Below, in pieces: positions 25,356 through 34,613 of a stretch of 64,000 nt of DNA. The stretch is from Paenibacillus_E allorhizoplanae (GTDB lineage Bacteria > Bacillota > Bacilli > Paenibacillales > NBRC-103111). Numbering within the stretch: position 1 is the first letter of the stretch; every line of letters starts with the position of its first letter. The stretch covers positions 62,001-126,000 of the forward strand of contig NZ_CAKMMW010000014.1 in NCBI RefSeq assembly GCF_927798215.1, written 5' to 3'. The position numbers and the translations under genes are program-made. A model generated the notes under the pieces. The model did no database searches. It had not been told where the DNA came from and worked only from the letters and a program-made list of their open reading frames with translations.

Positions 25356-25625
25356 CTACTTTAAGTATGGAAGTAGCTTCTCTGCAATTTTCCCCGCATC
25401 CACATGGTAAGTCCCAGATGCAACGGAAGATTTCAATTGATCAATTCGAAGAGATCGCTCTTCTGTTCGATTTCCTTGAGCACCAAGTAGCTCTTTCGCT
25501 TCAGCAGATATCTCAACCTGATCCTTCGCTTTGCCCTTCTTCCCTGCTGCCTGTACGAATGCGGATTCTCCTGATTTCTTATATGGATTCACATTACCAA
25601 TGCGCCCATTATCATTAATTTTCAT
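25356..25625 (-). CDS. flgM: Anti-sigma-D factor FlgM
   Basis: The 89-residue protein has a basic, disordered N-terminal half and the conserved C-terminal sigma-binding part (VEISAEAKELLGA, RIDQLKSSVASGTYHVD, AGKIAEKLL). FlgM holds sigma-D until it is exported through the finished hook. It is the first gene of flgM-flgN-flgK-flgL-yviE and has its own sigma-D promoter, giving feedback. Confidence 0.94.
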   Translation of the reverse strand: MKINDNGRIGNVNPYKKSGESAFVQAAGKKGKAKDQVEISAEAKELLGAQGNRTEERSLRIDQLKSSVASGTYHVDAGKIAEKLLPYLK

Positions 25626-25654
25626 ACCGATTCACTCCTATATTCTTTGACCTA

Positions 25655-25695
25655 AAAAATAAAATGCCGATAATCGTTAGAACTATTATCGGCAT
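25655..25695 (-). terminator. Terminator of the comF-yvyF operon
   Basis: ATGCCGATAAT (25664-25674) pairs perfectly with ATTATCGGCAT (25685-25695), with three further inner pairs. On the minus strand TTTTATTTTTTAGG follows. It lies 43 bp after the yvyF stop. Its upstream arm is also the flgM promoter -10. Confidence 0.85.
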
Positions 25696-25713
25696 CTTCT
25701 ATATGAAACTTTA
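25686..25713 (-). promoter_or_regulatory. Sigma-D promoter of the flgM operon
   Basis: On the minus strand: TAAA (25710-25713), 16 nt, GCCGATAA (25686-25693), seven of eight to the consensus -10. The -10 lies inside the upstream arm of the yvyF terminator, so a transcript starting near 25679 cannot form that hairpin. Confidence 0.8.
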
Positions 25714-25737
25714 TATCTCTACGGACCTATTTCTAAA

Positions 25738-26160
25738 TTAGTGGCGATCCCTCAAGCGTTCTTGAATTTTAAAACTGACCTTGCTGTCTTGTAAAGTCTG
25801 CTCCTGTCTACGCCGCTCATCTTCCGAATTATTCCTTACATCCTTAACAAGCTTCATACGGCAAGGTTCACAAATTGTATTTTCACGGATCAGTGTTCCA
25901 CACACTTCACACGGGTACGACATATTAGGTGCATGTACAATTGAAATACGACCTTCCCGAATGAACTTGGTGATTTGCTTAACTGCTACACCGGTCGCAT
26001 CGCTTAGTTCATTTATGTTGACACCTTTATTTTCACGCAGGAATTTCAGACACTTCTCATATTGCAGCTCCAAGTCTTTCATACAGTTCGGACAAAATTC
26101 CGCGAAACCCTTCACAAATATCTTCCCACAACGTGAACAATTCGCCACATTCATACCCAT
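25738..26160 (-). CDS. yvyF: Flagellar-operon zinc-ribbon protein YvyF
   Basis: The 140-residue protein has an N-terminal zinc ribbon (CSRCGKIFVKGFAEFCPNC), a middle winged-helix-like part (INELSDATGVAVKQITKFIR) and a second cysteine set (CEVCGTLIRENTICEPCR). It matches the YvyF family found between comF and flgM in Bacillus. Function is not established; a DNA- or RNA-binding regulator is plausible from the domains. Confidence 0.92.
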   Translation of the reverse strand: MGMNVANCSRCGKIFVKGFAEFCPNCMKDLELQYEKCLKFLRENKGVNINELSDATGVAVKQITKFIREGRISIVHAPNMSYPCEVCGTLIRENTICEPCRMKLVKDVRNNSEDERRRQEQTLQDSKVSFKIQERLRDRH

Positions 26161-26270
26161 TCTATGTCCCCCTTTTCAGCATTCCCAGTTTCCACTTTTT
26201 AATTCCAGTTTACCGCAATTCGACAGCTTTTGCCTAATACTATTTTTATGAAAATAGGACTTCGACCTAT

Positions 26271-27026
26271 TTACCTCGCCCAAGTGATGCCACAAATTTC
26301 GACAGGTATCGACATTTTCTCTTTTAACACCATTGCACATTGATTCATTGTACTCCCCGTTGTGTATACATCGTCCACGATATAAATGATGATGGCGTCC
26401 CCGTAACCGATTATTTCTCCCACTTCTGTAGTATCGAACTCAAAAACGTGCGCAAGATCGTTGATCCGCTCGCTTCGTTTTTTAAAACTCTGCTTTGCTG
26501 TATGTTTAGAACGATTGAGTAAACGGATGACAGGGAGATCCACTCGCCGGCCTAGCTCTCTCGCCAGTTGCTCCGCTTGATTGAATCCACGCTCTTGCAT
26601 ACGTTGCTCACTTACGGGTACGTAGGTGATAATCTCCCGAAACTGCCCCGTCGACACCAATGCCCTATCCAGCCGAAGTTGCTGAAACGCATGAACTAAC
26701 ATCTGACCGAAAACTGCCTTTAAACGCTCATCTCCTCGATACTTATATCTCGCAAGCAACTCTTTCATCGTTTCATCATAGCGGACCGCACTTCGGCTTT
26801 TGGAGAAATAGGTGGGCGGCTTCCGCCGACAATCTGGACAATACTCACCGCGTCCACAAGATAAACAAATCACCTTACGAATCCATGGAATTCGGGTGAA
26901 GCACGTGTGACAAAGCCCCAACTGACCTCTTTCCAGACTGGTCACCTGTTTGCACAATAAACACACATGCCGTTTAGGGCTTAATAGTGAGAATAGCCTG
27001 TTCCCTAACTGCCTCCACTTGCTCAT
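26271..27026 (-). CDS. comFC: Competence protein ComFC, phosphoribosyltransferase family
   Basis: Cysteine pairs CLLC, CHTC, CLSC and CPDC in the first 65 residues form zinc ribbons. The C-terminus has the phosphoribosyltransferase motif YIVDDVYTTGSTMNQC. ComFC works with ComFA in bringing transforming single-stranded DNA into the cytoplasm. It overlaps comFA by 4 bp. No comFB is present between them. Confidence 0.94.
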   Translation of the reverse strand: MSKWRQLGNRLFSLLSPKRHVCLLCKQVTSLERGQLGLCHTCFTRIPWIRKVICLSCGRGEYCPDCRRKPPTYFSKSRSAVRYDETMKELLARYKYRGDERLKAVFGQMLVHAFQQLRLDRALVSTGQFREIITYVPVSEQRMQERGFNQAEQLARELGRRVDLPVIRLLNRSKHTAKQSFKKRSERINDLAHVFEFDTTEVGEIIGYGDAIIIYIVDDVYTTGSTMNQCAMVLKEKMSIPVEICGITWAR

Positions 27027-28885
27027 ACCTGGCCTCCTTGTAGAAATCCCTGTTTACGCGCAATACGATTCATTGTACGAATCTGTCGAACAGCTTCTTT
27101 CTGTGATTTTGTTATTTCTGCAGCTGCCAAATAGACCTTGCCATGTGGGTCATCCTTCGATCTCCCTGCACGACCTGCCATCTGGACAAGTGCGGCTTCA
27201 TCGAATAACTTCGAGTCTGCATCCAAAATGAAAACATCCGATTGGGGTACGGTTACCCCACGTTCAAGGATGGTTGTCGTGACTAGCACACGAATTTCCC
27301 GATTGCGAAAAAGCTGTACCTTCTCTGTTCGCGACAGGTCTTTGGATGAGGTGCCCTCTACACGAAATACGAATTTATCCCCTTTTAACTTCTCTCTCAG
27401 GAGCTCCACCATCGGCTCTACGAGCTGAATATTCGGAACGAACACAAAAACTTGCGCTCCACGTTCAATAGATACCTTTAAGCCGGATTGAATCGACTGC
27501 GGGATGGATTGAAAAGCGATGGATTTTCTTAAAGTAGGCGTACTGATCAACTGAGGTACTGGTAGGGGATGTTTATGAAATCGGACAGGGACGCGTACAT
27601 GTGGCAGACGTCCGCGTTCGGCGGCGTGTCTTACCCGCGTGGGCGGTGTCGCAGACAGCAGAATGTTCGTCCCGCTGGACTTACACACTTTCTCTGCAGC
27701 ATAGCTAAGCATGGGGTTGTTGTGGTACGGGAATGCATCGATTTCGTCAATGATGACGAGGTCAAAAGCTTGATGAAACCGCAACAACTGATGCGTTGTT
27801 GCGATGGTGATCTGCCCTTGCTCCCAGCGCTGCTCGCTTCCGCCATACAGCGTTACCACGCTGTATGTAGCGAACGCCCGCTGGATGCGCGGTTGCAGTT
27901 CTAGCACCACGTCTTTGCGTGGTGTAGCAATAAGAACACGCCCGCCACGAGCGGCAGTGTAGTGAATGAACGGGAAGATCATCTCCGTCTTCCCGGCGCC
28001 CGTAACGGCCCAGATGAGGAACTTCCCTGGGCCACTAGGCTGCTTGCCTTGGATGTAGCGCAGCCCCTCCAGGGAAGCATGGGTCTGAGCATCACTGAGC
28101 CCCCAGGGCTCTATGTAAGCTTGTAATTCGTCGGCAGCCTCTGCGGCAGCAGCGGACAGCGCATCACCCGAGCCTCCGAGCACAAGCAAGGAGCAGGATC
28201 GCACCCTGCCCATTGTGAGGCACTCCTCGCAATAGGGGCAGTCTTGTCCGCAATGCAAGCAAGCCGACCAGAACATTCGCTCTTCACCGCTTCCACAACG
28301 TTTACAAGCGTAATGCGAATTCTTCCTGAACCAGCGCCGCCAGTCACGCTTAACTTGCATGTGTAAGCCACTCGTGAGCGACACATCGCCATTGAGATAG
28401 GCGAGTTGCAAATAAGCTGGCCACGAAGCTTCCAACCCCGCCAGCCCTACCGTCTCAACACTAGCAGCTTCTATTAGTTGCTGCAGCTCATCTACCAACA
28501 GGGAACGCCCTCTGCAAGCTTCAACGAGATTAATATAAGTGGATGAGTGTAGCTGAAAGCTGCGAATAGGCTTGTCCCGCCAAAGCGTATAGTCCATTAC
28601 TTCCGAACGCATCTCATCCGTATTGGCCATTCCAAGCGCCGCTGCTTCCCGTTTTACCATCGAAAGTAACCGACCCTCGCTATGATCCTGAGAAGTCACA
28701 TCACTCTTCCTCAACCCCTCAAGCAGTCGAATGCCCTGCCCTAACGAAACAAAAGGTTCGAACAATACGAGGCCGGCGTCGGCTGCGTAGTGCTCGAACC
28801 AATATTGGATATCTGTTTGGGCATGTATCGTGAATTGCCACTCCCACACATGTCCCTTGCGAACGGCATAGATCTGAACTTTCAT
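27023..28885 (-). CDS. comFA: ComFA-type DNA translocase ATPase
   Basis: This 620-residue SF2 helicase has a Walker A AVTGAGKTEMIFP, a DEID Walker B (LVIIDEIDAFPY), LLSATPPT, and the C-terminal motif QMAGRAGRSKDDPHG. A four-cysteine zinc finger precedes the motor (CKRC, CLHC, CPYCEEC). The first 190 residues are a poorly conserved extension, so it is longer than B. subtilis ComFA (463). It is thought to pull single-stranded DNA through ComEC. Its middle is more GC-rich than the neighbouring genes. No clear ComK box is visible in the 80 bp upstream. Confidence 0.94.
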   Translation of the reverse strand: MKVQIYAVRKGHVWEWQFTIHAQTDIQYWFEHYAADAGLVLFEPFVSLGQGIRLLEGLRKSDVTSQDHSEGRLLSMVKREAAALGMANTDEMRSEVMDYTLWRDKPIRSFQLHSSTYINLVEACRGRSLLVDELQQLIEAASVETVGLAGLEASWPAYLQLAYLNGDVSLTSGLHMQVKRDWRRWFRKNSHYACKRCGSGEERMFWSACLHCGQDCPYCEECLTMGRVRSCSLLVLGGSGDALSAAAAEAADELQAYIEPWGLSDAQTHASLEGLRYIQGKQPSGPGKFLIWAVTGAGKTEMIFPFIHYTAARGGRVLIATPRKDVVLELQPRIQRAFATYSVVTLYGGSEQRWEQGQITIATTHQLLRFHQAFDLVIIDEIDAFPYHNNPMLSYAAEKVCKSSGTNILLSATPPTRVRHAAERGRLPHVRVPVRFHKHPLPVPQLISTPTLRKSIAFQSIPQSIQSGLKVSIERGAQVFVFVPNIQLVEPMVELLREKLKGDKFVFRVEGTSSKDLSRTEKVQLFRNREIRVLVTTTILERGVTVPQSDVFILDADSKLFDEAALVQMAGRAGRSKDDPHGKVYLAAAEITKSQKEAVRQIRTMNRIARKQGFLQGGQV

Positions 28886-28965
28886 TCCTCACCGTACTCT
28901 CTTCATCAAATTATTTGGCGCGTATGTTGGTTGAAATGTGTAGGATCTATTGAAAGCGTTTGCTC

Positions 28966-29361
28966 TCAGATAACAGGAATCTTTACGAGTTCCTCCCTAT
29001 TACTGAGGTGAACAAGTACAACGGGATCTTCGTCATGCTGACTTAGGAAACGATCAACAGCATCGTAGTCAGACTGTAAACGCAACTCTAAGGCATACGT
29101 TTGGGATAAACGCTCAATGATCTCTCTTGTATCGTCAGACGAACCCTCGTCAATAATCGTAGCCTTGACCTGGTTGCCTCTTACACGCGAAAAGAAAAAT
29201 AATGAGCGAATAACCCACTCAATTTGATTTTGATTGTTTTTGGTAACAAGTAAAACAGTAGCTGGTTTTTTCTTCGTCCCCTTACGGGTACCCAATAAGA
29301 GATGCAGCACGATAATGCTCACGCCATAGCAACCGAAGATACAAAGCAATCCAATCCACAT
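28966..29361 (-). CDS. Membrane-anchored, glycosyltransferase-like small protein
   Basis: One N-terminal membrane segment (about residues 2-24) is followed by the first half of a GT2-like fold: VLLVTKNNQNQIEWVIRSL, then ATIIDEGSSDDTREIIERL. The protein ends at 131 residues, before any DxD catalytic motif, so it is unlikely to be an active transferase. It could be a relic or a reduced sugar-binding protein. It sits between comFA and degU; I do not recognise a named family. Confidence 0.72.
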   Translation of the reverse strand: MWIGLLCIFGCYGVSIIVLHLLLGTRKGTKKKPATVLLVTKNNQNQIEWVIRSLFFFSRVRGNQVKATIIDEGSSDDTREIIERLSQTYALELRLQSDYDAVDRFLSQHDEDPVVLVHLSNREELVKIPVI

Positions 29362-29441
29362 AGCGGGTCCCTCCCTTACCTGCAGTGTATGCGGCAGTGC
29401 AAAGGGGGGTTCCTATGGGCACAGAAATGCAGGATAGCGAA

Positions 29442-30167
29442 TTACAGCGTTACCCAACCATTCTTGATTGCAATAATTACCGCTTGCGTGCGGTCATCGA
29501 CTTCCATTTTTTGAAGAATACTACTCACGTGGTTTTTCACTGTTTTCTCACTGATGTACAAGAACTCGCCAATCAGCTTATTGCTCTTGCCTTCCGCCAT
29601 AAGTCGAAGCACTTCTGCTTCCCTTTTGGTTAGTGGACTGTTCGCATTATGTATGTACTTCAATCCAGAATCCTTCACGCCTGTGCCCGTACCAACCACA
29701 CCAACGTCATCCAGATACGTCATACGTCTTAGTTGATTGATAAGCTTACCCGTTACCTTCGGATGAATGTAGGCATGTCCTGCAACAACAGAACGAATGG
29801 CATTGATCAGCGATTCTGCTTCCATATCCTTCAGCAGGTAACCTGAAGCCCCTTTACGAAGTGTCTCAAACACATAGCTTTCATCATCATGAATTGATAA
29901 AATGATGACTTTAATATCAGGAAAGATTAGTTTCAGACGTTCTGTTGCAATGACACCGTTCTCCAGGGGCATATTAATGTCCATGAGCACGATATCGGGC
30001 GTGATTTGATTACACAATTCAATGACTTGGATACCATCGCCGCACTCACCGATAACTTCCATGTCATCTTCCATATTAATGATCCGTTTAACACCTTCAC
30101 GAAAAAGCTGATGATCGTCTGCAATGACAATATGTACATTGCGTTTGTGACTCGCCGTGTTGTCCAT
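29442..30167 (-). CDS. degU: Response regulator DegU
   Basis: The 241-residue NarL/FixJ-type regulator has a receiver domain (IVIADDHQLFREGVKRII; phosphoacceptor in IVLMDINMP) and a C-terminal LuxR-type HTH (LTKREAEVLRLMAEGKSNK, NHVSSILQKMEVDDRTQAV). DegU controls motility, exoenzymes and biofilm genes. The frame extends nine codons upstream, but the ATG at 30167 has a perfect AGGAGG at 9 nt. It follows degS directly. Confidence 0.96.
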   Translation of the reverse strand: MDNTASHKRNVHIVIADDHQLFREGVKRIINMEDDMEVIGECGDGIQVIELCNQITPDIVLMDINMPLENGVIATERLKLIFPDIKVIILSIHDDESYVFETLRKGASGYLLKDMEAESLINAIRSVVAGHAYIHPKVTGKLINQLRRMTYLDDVGVVGTGTGVKDSGLKYIHNANSPLTKREAEVLRLMAEGKSNKLIGEFLYISEKTVKNHVSSILQKMEVDDRTQAVIIAIKNGWVTL

Positions 30168-30168
30168 T

Positions 30169-31332
30169 CTAGTTTTCCTCCTTGTTCTCTCCAACGCCGC
30201 CGATAGGGATGAGCATCGTAATTTTTGTTCCTGAATCTTTCTCGGACTCCAGAACCATGGTACCTTCTAGCAGCTCTACACGCTCTCTCATTCCCAGTAA
30301 ACCAAAGTTATTCCCCTTGGCTATTCTTAGTTCTGTTAGCGGAACATCAAAGCCGATTCCGTTATCTACAACGTAAATCTGTACTTGATCTGGTTCTAGC
30401 GTGAGTTCAACAGACAAGAAGGTTGCTTTGGCATGTTTGTTTATATTCGATAAAGCTTCCTGCACCAAGCGGAAAATGGCAATTTCCAACCCAGACGGTA
30501 TGCGTGTTTCTTTTCCGACCAGGTTAAACTGTGTGTGAATTCGATATTTGTCTTCGAAATCCTGCACATACTTCCGTAATGTAGGCACAATCCCTAAATC
30601 ATCGAGCGCCATTGGTCGGAGGTTGAAAATAATTTTGCGAACCTCTTCAAGACCATTTCTGACTTGTCCCTTTAAATCAACTAACTCATCCTTCACCGCA
30701 GAAATATCTTCCTTGACGAGCATCCGATGGGCAATTTCAGTCCGAAGCACAACGTTCGCCAAGGTTTGAGCCATACCATCATGAATTTCGCGAGCGATTC
30801 GTTTGCGTTCTTCCTCTTGGGCCAAAATAATTTTGAGCCCCAGCAGTTGTCGATTCTTAGCAGACTCAATAATACGTGTTAACTGATTGAGGTCCCCTGA
30901 CAAGTATTCCAATGCAACATTCATCTGAGAGACGATCGTTTCGGCGCGTTCTACCTGTTTGTCCACATTCTTCATGCGAACCTGCAAGTCATTGCGGCGG
31001 ATTTTGAGATTATTCTCTTTTTCCCGCGCAACGGTTAGCTGTAATTGAAAAGCGATAGCGGCTTCATAAGCAATCTTGATATCTTCTTCTCGATACTTGT
31101 TGAAATCTCGACTGACTTCCGTCAGCCGGATCCGCGACCGCTTGTATTCTTTCTCTAACATATCCACGAGATCAATCGTGACACCCGTCTCATGCTTAAT
31201 GTCATTGAGCTCCCGAGTAAGCGACTCCTTCTCTAAGCGTGATGACTCAGCAATCTCAAATAATTGATATTTGCTGCTTTCCATGACGTTAATGGCGTTG
31301 GTTATGACCTTGTCTATAGCGTCTGGTTGCAC
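30169..31332 (-). CDS. degS: Sensor histidine kinase DegS
   Basis: The 387-residue cytoplasmic kinase (385 in B. subtilis) has an N-terminal coiled coil, about residues 20-170. HisKA_3 carries the phospho-histidine in RIAREIHDGMAQTLANVV. The HATPase has VQEALSNINKHAKAT and VVDNGIGFDV, then GLLGMRERVELL. No membrane segment is present. The start is a GTG with AAGGAG at 10 nt; an ATG overlapping it is out of frame. It pairs with degU. Confidence 0.96.
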   Translation of the reverse strand: MQPDAIDKVITNAINVMESSKYQLFEIAESSRLEKESLTRELNDIKHETGVTIDLVDMLEKEYKRSRIRLTEVSRDFNKYREEDIKIAYEAAIAFQLQLTVAREKENNLKIRRNDLQVRMKNVDKQVERAETIVSQMNVALEYLSGDLNQLTRIIESAKNRQLLGLKIILAQEEERKRIAREIHDGMAQTLANVVLRTEIAHRMLVKEDISAVKDELVDLKGQVRNGLEEVRKIIFNLRPMALDDLGIVPTLRKYVQDFEDKYRIHTQFNLVGKETRIPSGLEIAIFRLVQEALSNINKHAKATFLSVELTLEPDQVQIYVVDNGIGFDVPLTELRIAKGNNFGLLGMRERVELLEGTMVLESEKDSGTKITMLIPIGGVGENKEEN

Positions 31333-31430
31333 ATGAAACGAGCTCCTTTTAATAAAACCTTATAATAGTAAGTTGTCTACCCCATATTGTAGCATAGTTC
31401 TTCCCGTTTGCCGTGTACTTCTAGTACTAT

Positions 31431-34034
31431 TTATTCAATAGAAATTCCGTAATTCTGGGGATCCCAGCCTACTTTGAAGCCTAATCTCTCAGAAATGAGT
31501 CGTAATGGGACCATTGTCACATTATTCATGATTGCTGGTGCCACTTCTGCCGTAACACGGCTTCCATTTACTAGGAGATCAGTTTGATCAATCCATAGGT
31601 CAATTAGTTTATCACCACGAAGGACGGTTACCTTACGTTCTTTATCATCCCACTTCACAGTGCCACCCAATGCTTCTGTGACAAAACGAATCGGAACCAA
31701 CGTATTATCCTTCACGATCGTCGGCGCTTGTTCCAACGTCATCGGTTTGCTATTCAAAGTTGCTTGCTTCTTATTTACGGTAAGTTTGATTGCATTTTTC
31801 GGTAGCGATGGCAATTGTCCTTTATAAATAAATGAAATATCGTCAATATTAATTTTCCCTTTAGCGGCTCTTTCATCCTGCCCGTTAGCCGGATTTGCGA
31901 CATAAATGCTTTTCACCAGCAAAGGTGCTTTCAGATCCGACACATCTGCCGTCACCTTGCGCCAGCCTGTCCAGTTCATATTTTCCGTAAAACTCACATA
32001 ATTCAGCTTGCCATCCGCATCAATGACCTCTGCACGCACCCAATTGAAACTGCCATCGCCCAAAACTTTAGCCGTTATAAATTCGGGTTCTCCCTCAATC
32101 GGTGCACCATTCCCATTATTAAACCTCGCATATGCTGCTTTCGTTCCTAGTCCCTTGGAGAAATCATAGGCGATTTCCAAGTTCTTATTTCCATTGTTTG
32201 GCACAATATTGACGCTAGAAGCGACCTCTGCCGGATATTTATCCCCTGTTGTCATAACTGCAAATTTATCTAAATCGTACCACACTTTCTCCTGCCCGAC
32301 AGGTAAAGTTACCATAGTGCTATACCCGTCGTAGTGAGCGATGACCTGTGCTGTCTGCGCTCCAGCTGTGCTGTCTACGTGCAGAACACCATTCGTAATC
32401 GTCCCCTTAACTCCGCTAAGCTCCCAAGTCGCTGATGCCGCGGGTAATTCTCGCGTAGCTCCACTGCGTGTTGTAACGGTAATCGGAAGCTTGAAATCCC
32501 CGCCCTCTGTCAATGAGAATGATCCTGAGCTAAAAGCCATCGACGTAATCTGATCACGCCCGACAATTTCGACATCCATCGTGGCGGATCCTTTACCTGA
32601 TTTTGCAACAATCTGCGTTTTCCCAGGCATTGTTGGTGTATATACGTTCTCTTTGAACGAGCCATTGGCTACCGTGCTGCTCCATTGTGGAACAATACCT
32701 GTAACGGCAATGGGATTATAATAATCATCATAAGCTTTAAATTGATAAGTGCTGGATTCATTTACGAATAATAAGGATTGTCCTTTTAAAATAAGACCTA
32801 GCAACTCACCCTTTGGTGCTGTCGAATATACGCCCAAACCATTTGCTACTGCACGTTGATTCCCGTTTTGTGTTTTGTTCACTAGCTTCGGATCTACATC
32901 ACCAAGTGGCCTAGACACCATCTGTGTCGATCCACCGCCATCGAGGACCATCCCTCTCCAAACACCGGCATCAATCATGAATTGCTGCAGCTCAGGCAGT
33001 GTCATCCCTGCACTAGGACCGTTGCGATCGGCAGTTATAATATAGGCCTTCTTCAGATCCTTGGAGTAACCCACAGCTGTCCTAGAAACAGGACTATATC
33101 CGTTGAAATCATTAATATTCCGCGTAAAATAGCTCGGCTTCGCCTCATCTACCAGCAATGTGCTGCCGCCGATAAGCATTTTGAAATTCTTCCAATCATA
33201 TGTCTTTGACGCGTCGTGTGGAATCATGTCGTATTTCGTCGTGATTTTATCCCCAACCTTGAGATGCTTTACAATAAACTCTCTCGCCAAGCCGGAACCC
33301 CTAAGGATATAACCATCTGCAGGAGCAACCATTTTCACATTCGTATCAACTTGAATTTCCTTAACGATATCATTCTGGATAAGCGCCTCGGTAGGTACGT
33401 GTGTACCATCCACAGCACGCTGTGTCATCGCCCAAGCACTTGTATAAAGGAAAAGACCGTCGGCTATCAGCGGAACATCGTTATCGTCCCAGTAGAACGT
33501 TTTGTTCACGCCACCTAGCTCGAACTTTGTCCCATCCTTTGCCGTAACCGTACCCTGGAAATCGAAAATATCAATAATCGGCTGATTCGTCTTCGTAATA
33601 GCAAAAGAATACAACCCCGAAATCTTCGCTGGCGTTGCCATCACCTGTCCGTTCGTGATCTGCGCACCCTCTGGTACTCCCTCTGCCTGGGTATTGTAGA
33701 AATCCCCGTTCACCCCTGCTACAGCGCCTGTATCCTTCACCATGCCGAGCACACTCTGGTTCTTCGTGAACTGATTGTTCGTTCCTGCCATTGCGTCTAT
33801 CTTCACGTTCGGGTTCGTCAGATCCACTTCGATCACATTGGCGTTCACCGATACTTCCTTATTGCTTCGTGTTGTCGACCATACGTAGTTCTTCATAATT
33901 GCACCTGATGTAATCGTCTCCTGCGAGCTTAACGTCAGCTTCGTGCCCGCCGCGTTTACCGTAACTCCCGACACCAACTGCCACACCATAGCGCAAGCCA
34001 GCGCTGCTACTCCTACTTGCCTCTGTACCTTCAC
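31431..34034 (-). CDS. Secreted phosphodiester glycosidase with stalk-type C-terminal domain
   Basis: An N-terminal signal peptide (about 1-28) precedes a phosphodiester glycosidase (NAGPA-like) domain, about residues 60-400, with GVNGDFYNTQAEGV and VLDGGGSTQMVSRP. Ig-like segments follow (about 420-575). Next is a beta-sandwich, perhaps a carbohydrate-binding module (about 585-740). Last is a copper-amine-oxidase N-terminal-like domain (about 755-867), with VPIRFVTEALGGTVKWDD. It probably acts on phosphate-linked surface glycans outside the cell; the substrate is unknown. The start is a GTG after GAGGAG. It is a single gene. Confidence 0.85.
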   Translation of the reverse strand: MKVQRQVGVAALACAMVWQLVSGVTVNAAGTKLTLSSQETITSGAIMKNYVWSTTRSNKEVSVNANVIEVDLTNPNVKIDAMAGTNNQFTKNQSVLGMVKDTGAVAGVNGDFYNTQAEGVPEGAQITNGQVMATPAKISGLYSFAITKTNQPIIDIFDFQGTVTAKDGTKFELGGVNKTFYWDDNDVPLIADGLFLYTSAWAMTQRAVDGTHVPTEALIQNDIVKEIQVDTNVKMVAPADGYILRGSGLAREFIVKHLKVGDKITTKYDMIPHDASKTYDWKNFKMLIGGSTLLVDEAKPSYFTRNINDFNGYSPVSRTAVGYSKDLKKAYIITADRNGPSAGMTLPELQQFMIDAGVWRGMVLDGGGSTQMVSRPLGDVDPKLVNKTQNGNQRAVANGLGVYSTAPKGELLGLILKGQSLLFVNESSTYQFKAYDDYYNPIAVTGIVPQWSSTVANGSFKENVYTPTMPGKTQIVAKSGKGSATMDVEIVGRDQITSMAFSSGSFSLTEGGDFKLPITVTTRSGATRELPAASATWELSGVKGTITNGVLHVDSTAGAQTAQVIAHYDGYSTMVTLPVGQEKVWYDLDKFAVMTTGDKYPAEVASSVNIVPNNGNKNLEIAYDFSKGLGTKAAYARFNNGNGAPIEGEPEFITAKVLGDGSFNWVRAEVIDADGKLNYVSFTENMNWTGWRKVTADVSDLKAPLLVKSIYVANPANGQDERAAKGKINIDDISFIYKGQLPSLPKNAIKLTVNKKQATLNSKPMTLEQAPTIVKDNTLVPIRFVTEALGGTVKWDDKERKVTVLRGDKLIDLWIDQTDLLVNGSRVTAEVAPAIMNNVTMVPLRLISERLGFKVGWDPQNYGISIE

Positions 34035-34164
34035 GTTGCCGTTCCACTCCTCTTTTTCATCTAAGTCTAGTATCTATCTTTATAGCGATAACTATATAGA
34101 CTCTTAAACTATGGAAAAAGTTACGATATTCCCCATGTTGTATTCATATGTCATAGATAATGGG

Positions 34165-34205
34165 TAAAAAAGTAAAAAAGAGCACAACCCTCCCGGGTTT
34201 GCTCT
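34165..34205 (-). terminator. Terminator after the coiled-coil gene
   Basis: GAGCA/TGCTC and AACCC/GGGTT pair with one bulge around a 4-nt loop (34180-34204). On the minus strand TTTTTTACTTTTTT follows. Confidence 0.8.
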
Positions 34206-34229
34206 CTGCTTGAGATGCTTATATATTGA

Positions 34230-34487
34230 TTAAATTATTTTCTTTAATTTAGCTTCTTGTTCAATCGATCGCGCTGAGAGCAGTTCAATGATCCTGTGTT
34301 GTTGCTCTTGCACATTCTCCAAACGCTTCACGATTTCGTTGGTTTCAAGTACAGCTTGCTTGATTTGAGATTGTTCTAATTCTAGTCTGTCCAATCTCGT
34401 GTTCATTCCAATTAACTGTTCAAAAACCGGGGATAATTCTGCTCTTAGCAACGTAGTAAGTGATTCCTTCATTTCATTGTCCATCAT
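34230..34487 (-). CDS. Small coiled-coil protein of unknown function
   Basis: This 85-residue protein has no recognisable catalytic motif. Heptad-like leucines and isoleucines run from about residue 12 to 82 (MNTRLDRLELEQSQIKQAVL and neighbouring segments), predicting a long coiled coil. ATG codons at 34487 and 34484 are both possible; the second sits at a better distance (7 nt) from GGGAG. It is a single gene with its own terminator. Confidence 0.7.
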   Translation of the reverse strand: MMDNEMKESLTTLLRAELSPVFEQLIGMNTRLDRLELEQSQIKQAVLETNEIVKRLENVQEQQHRIIELLSARSIEQEAKLKKII

Positions 34488-34613
34488 ATCGCTCCCTTTG
34501 TATACTAACGCAGAACTCTATCTGCTATTTATCATAACATAATCCCCTATGAATTAGCATCAGATGACATATACATATAGTACCACTATTATTAGCAAAA
34601 GGAAAACCTAATA

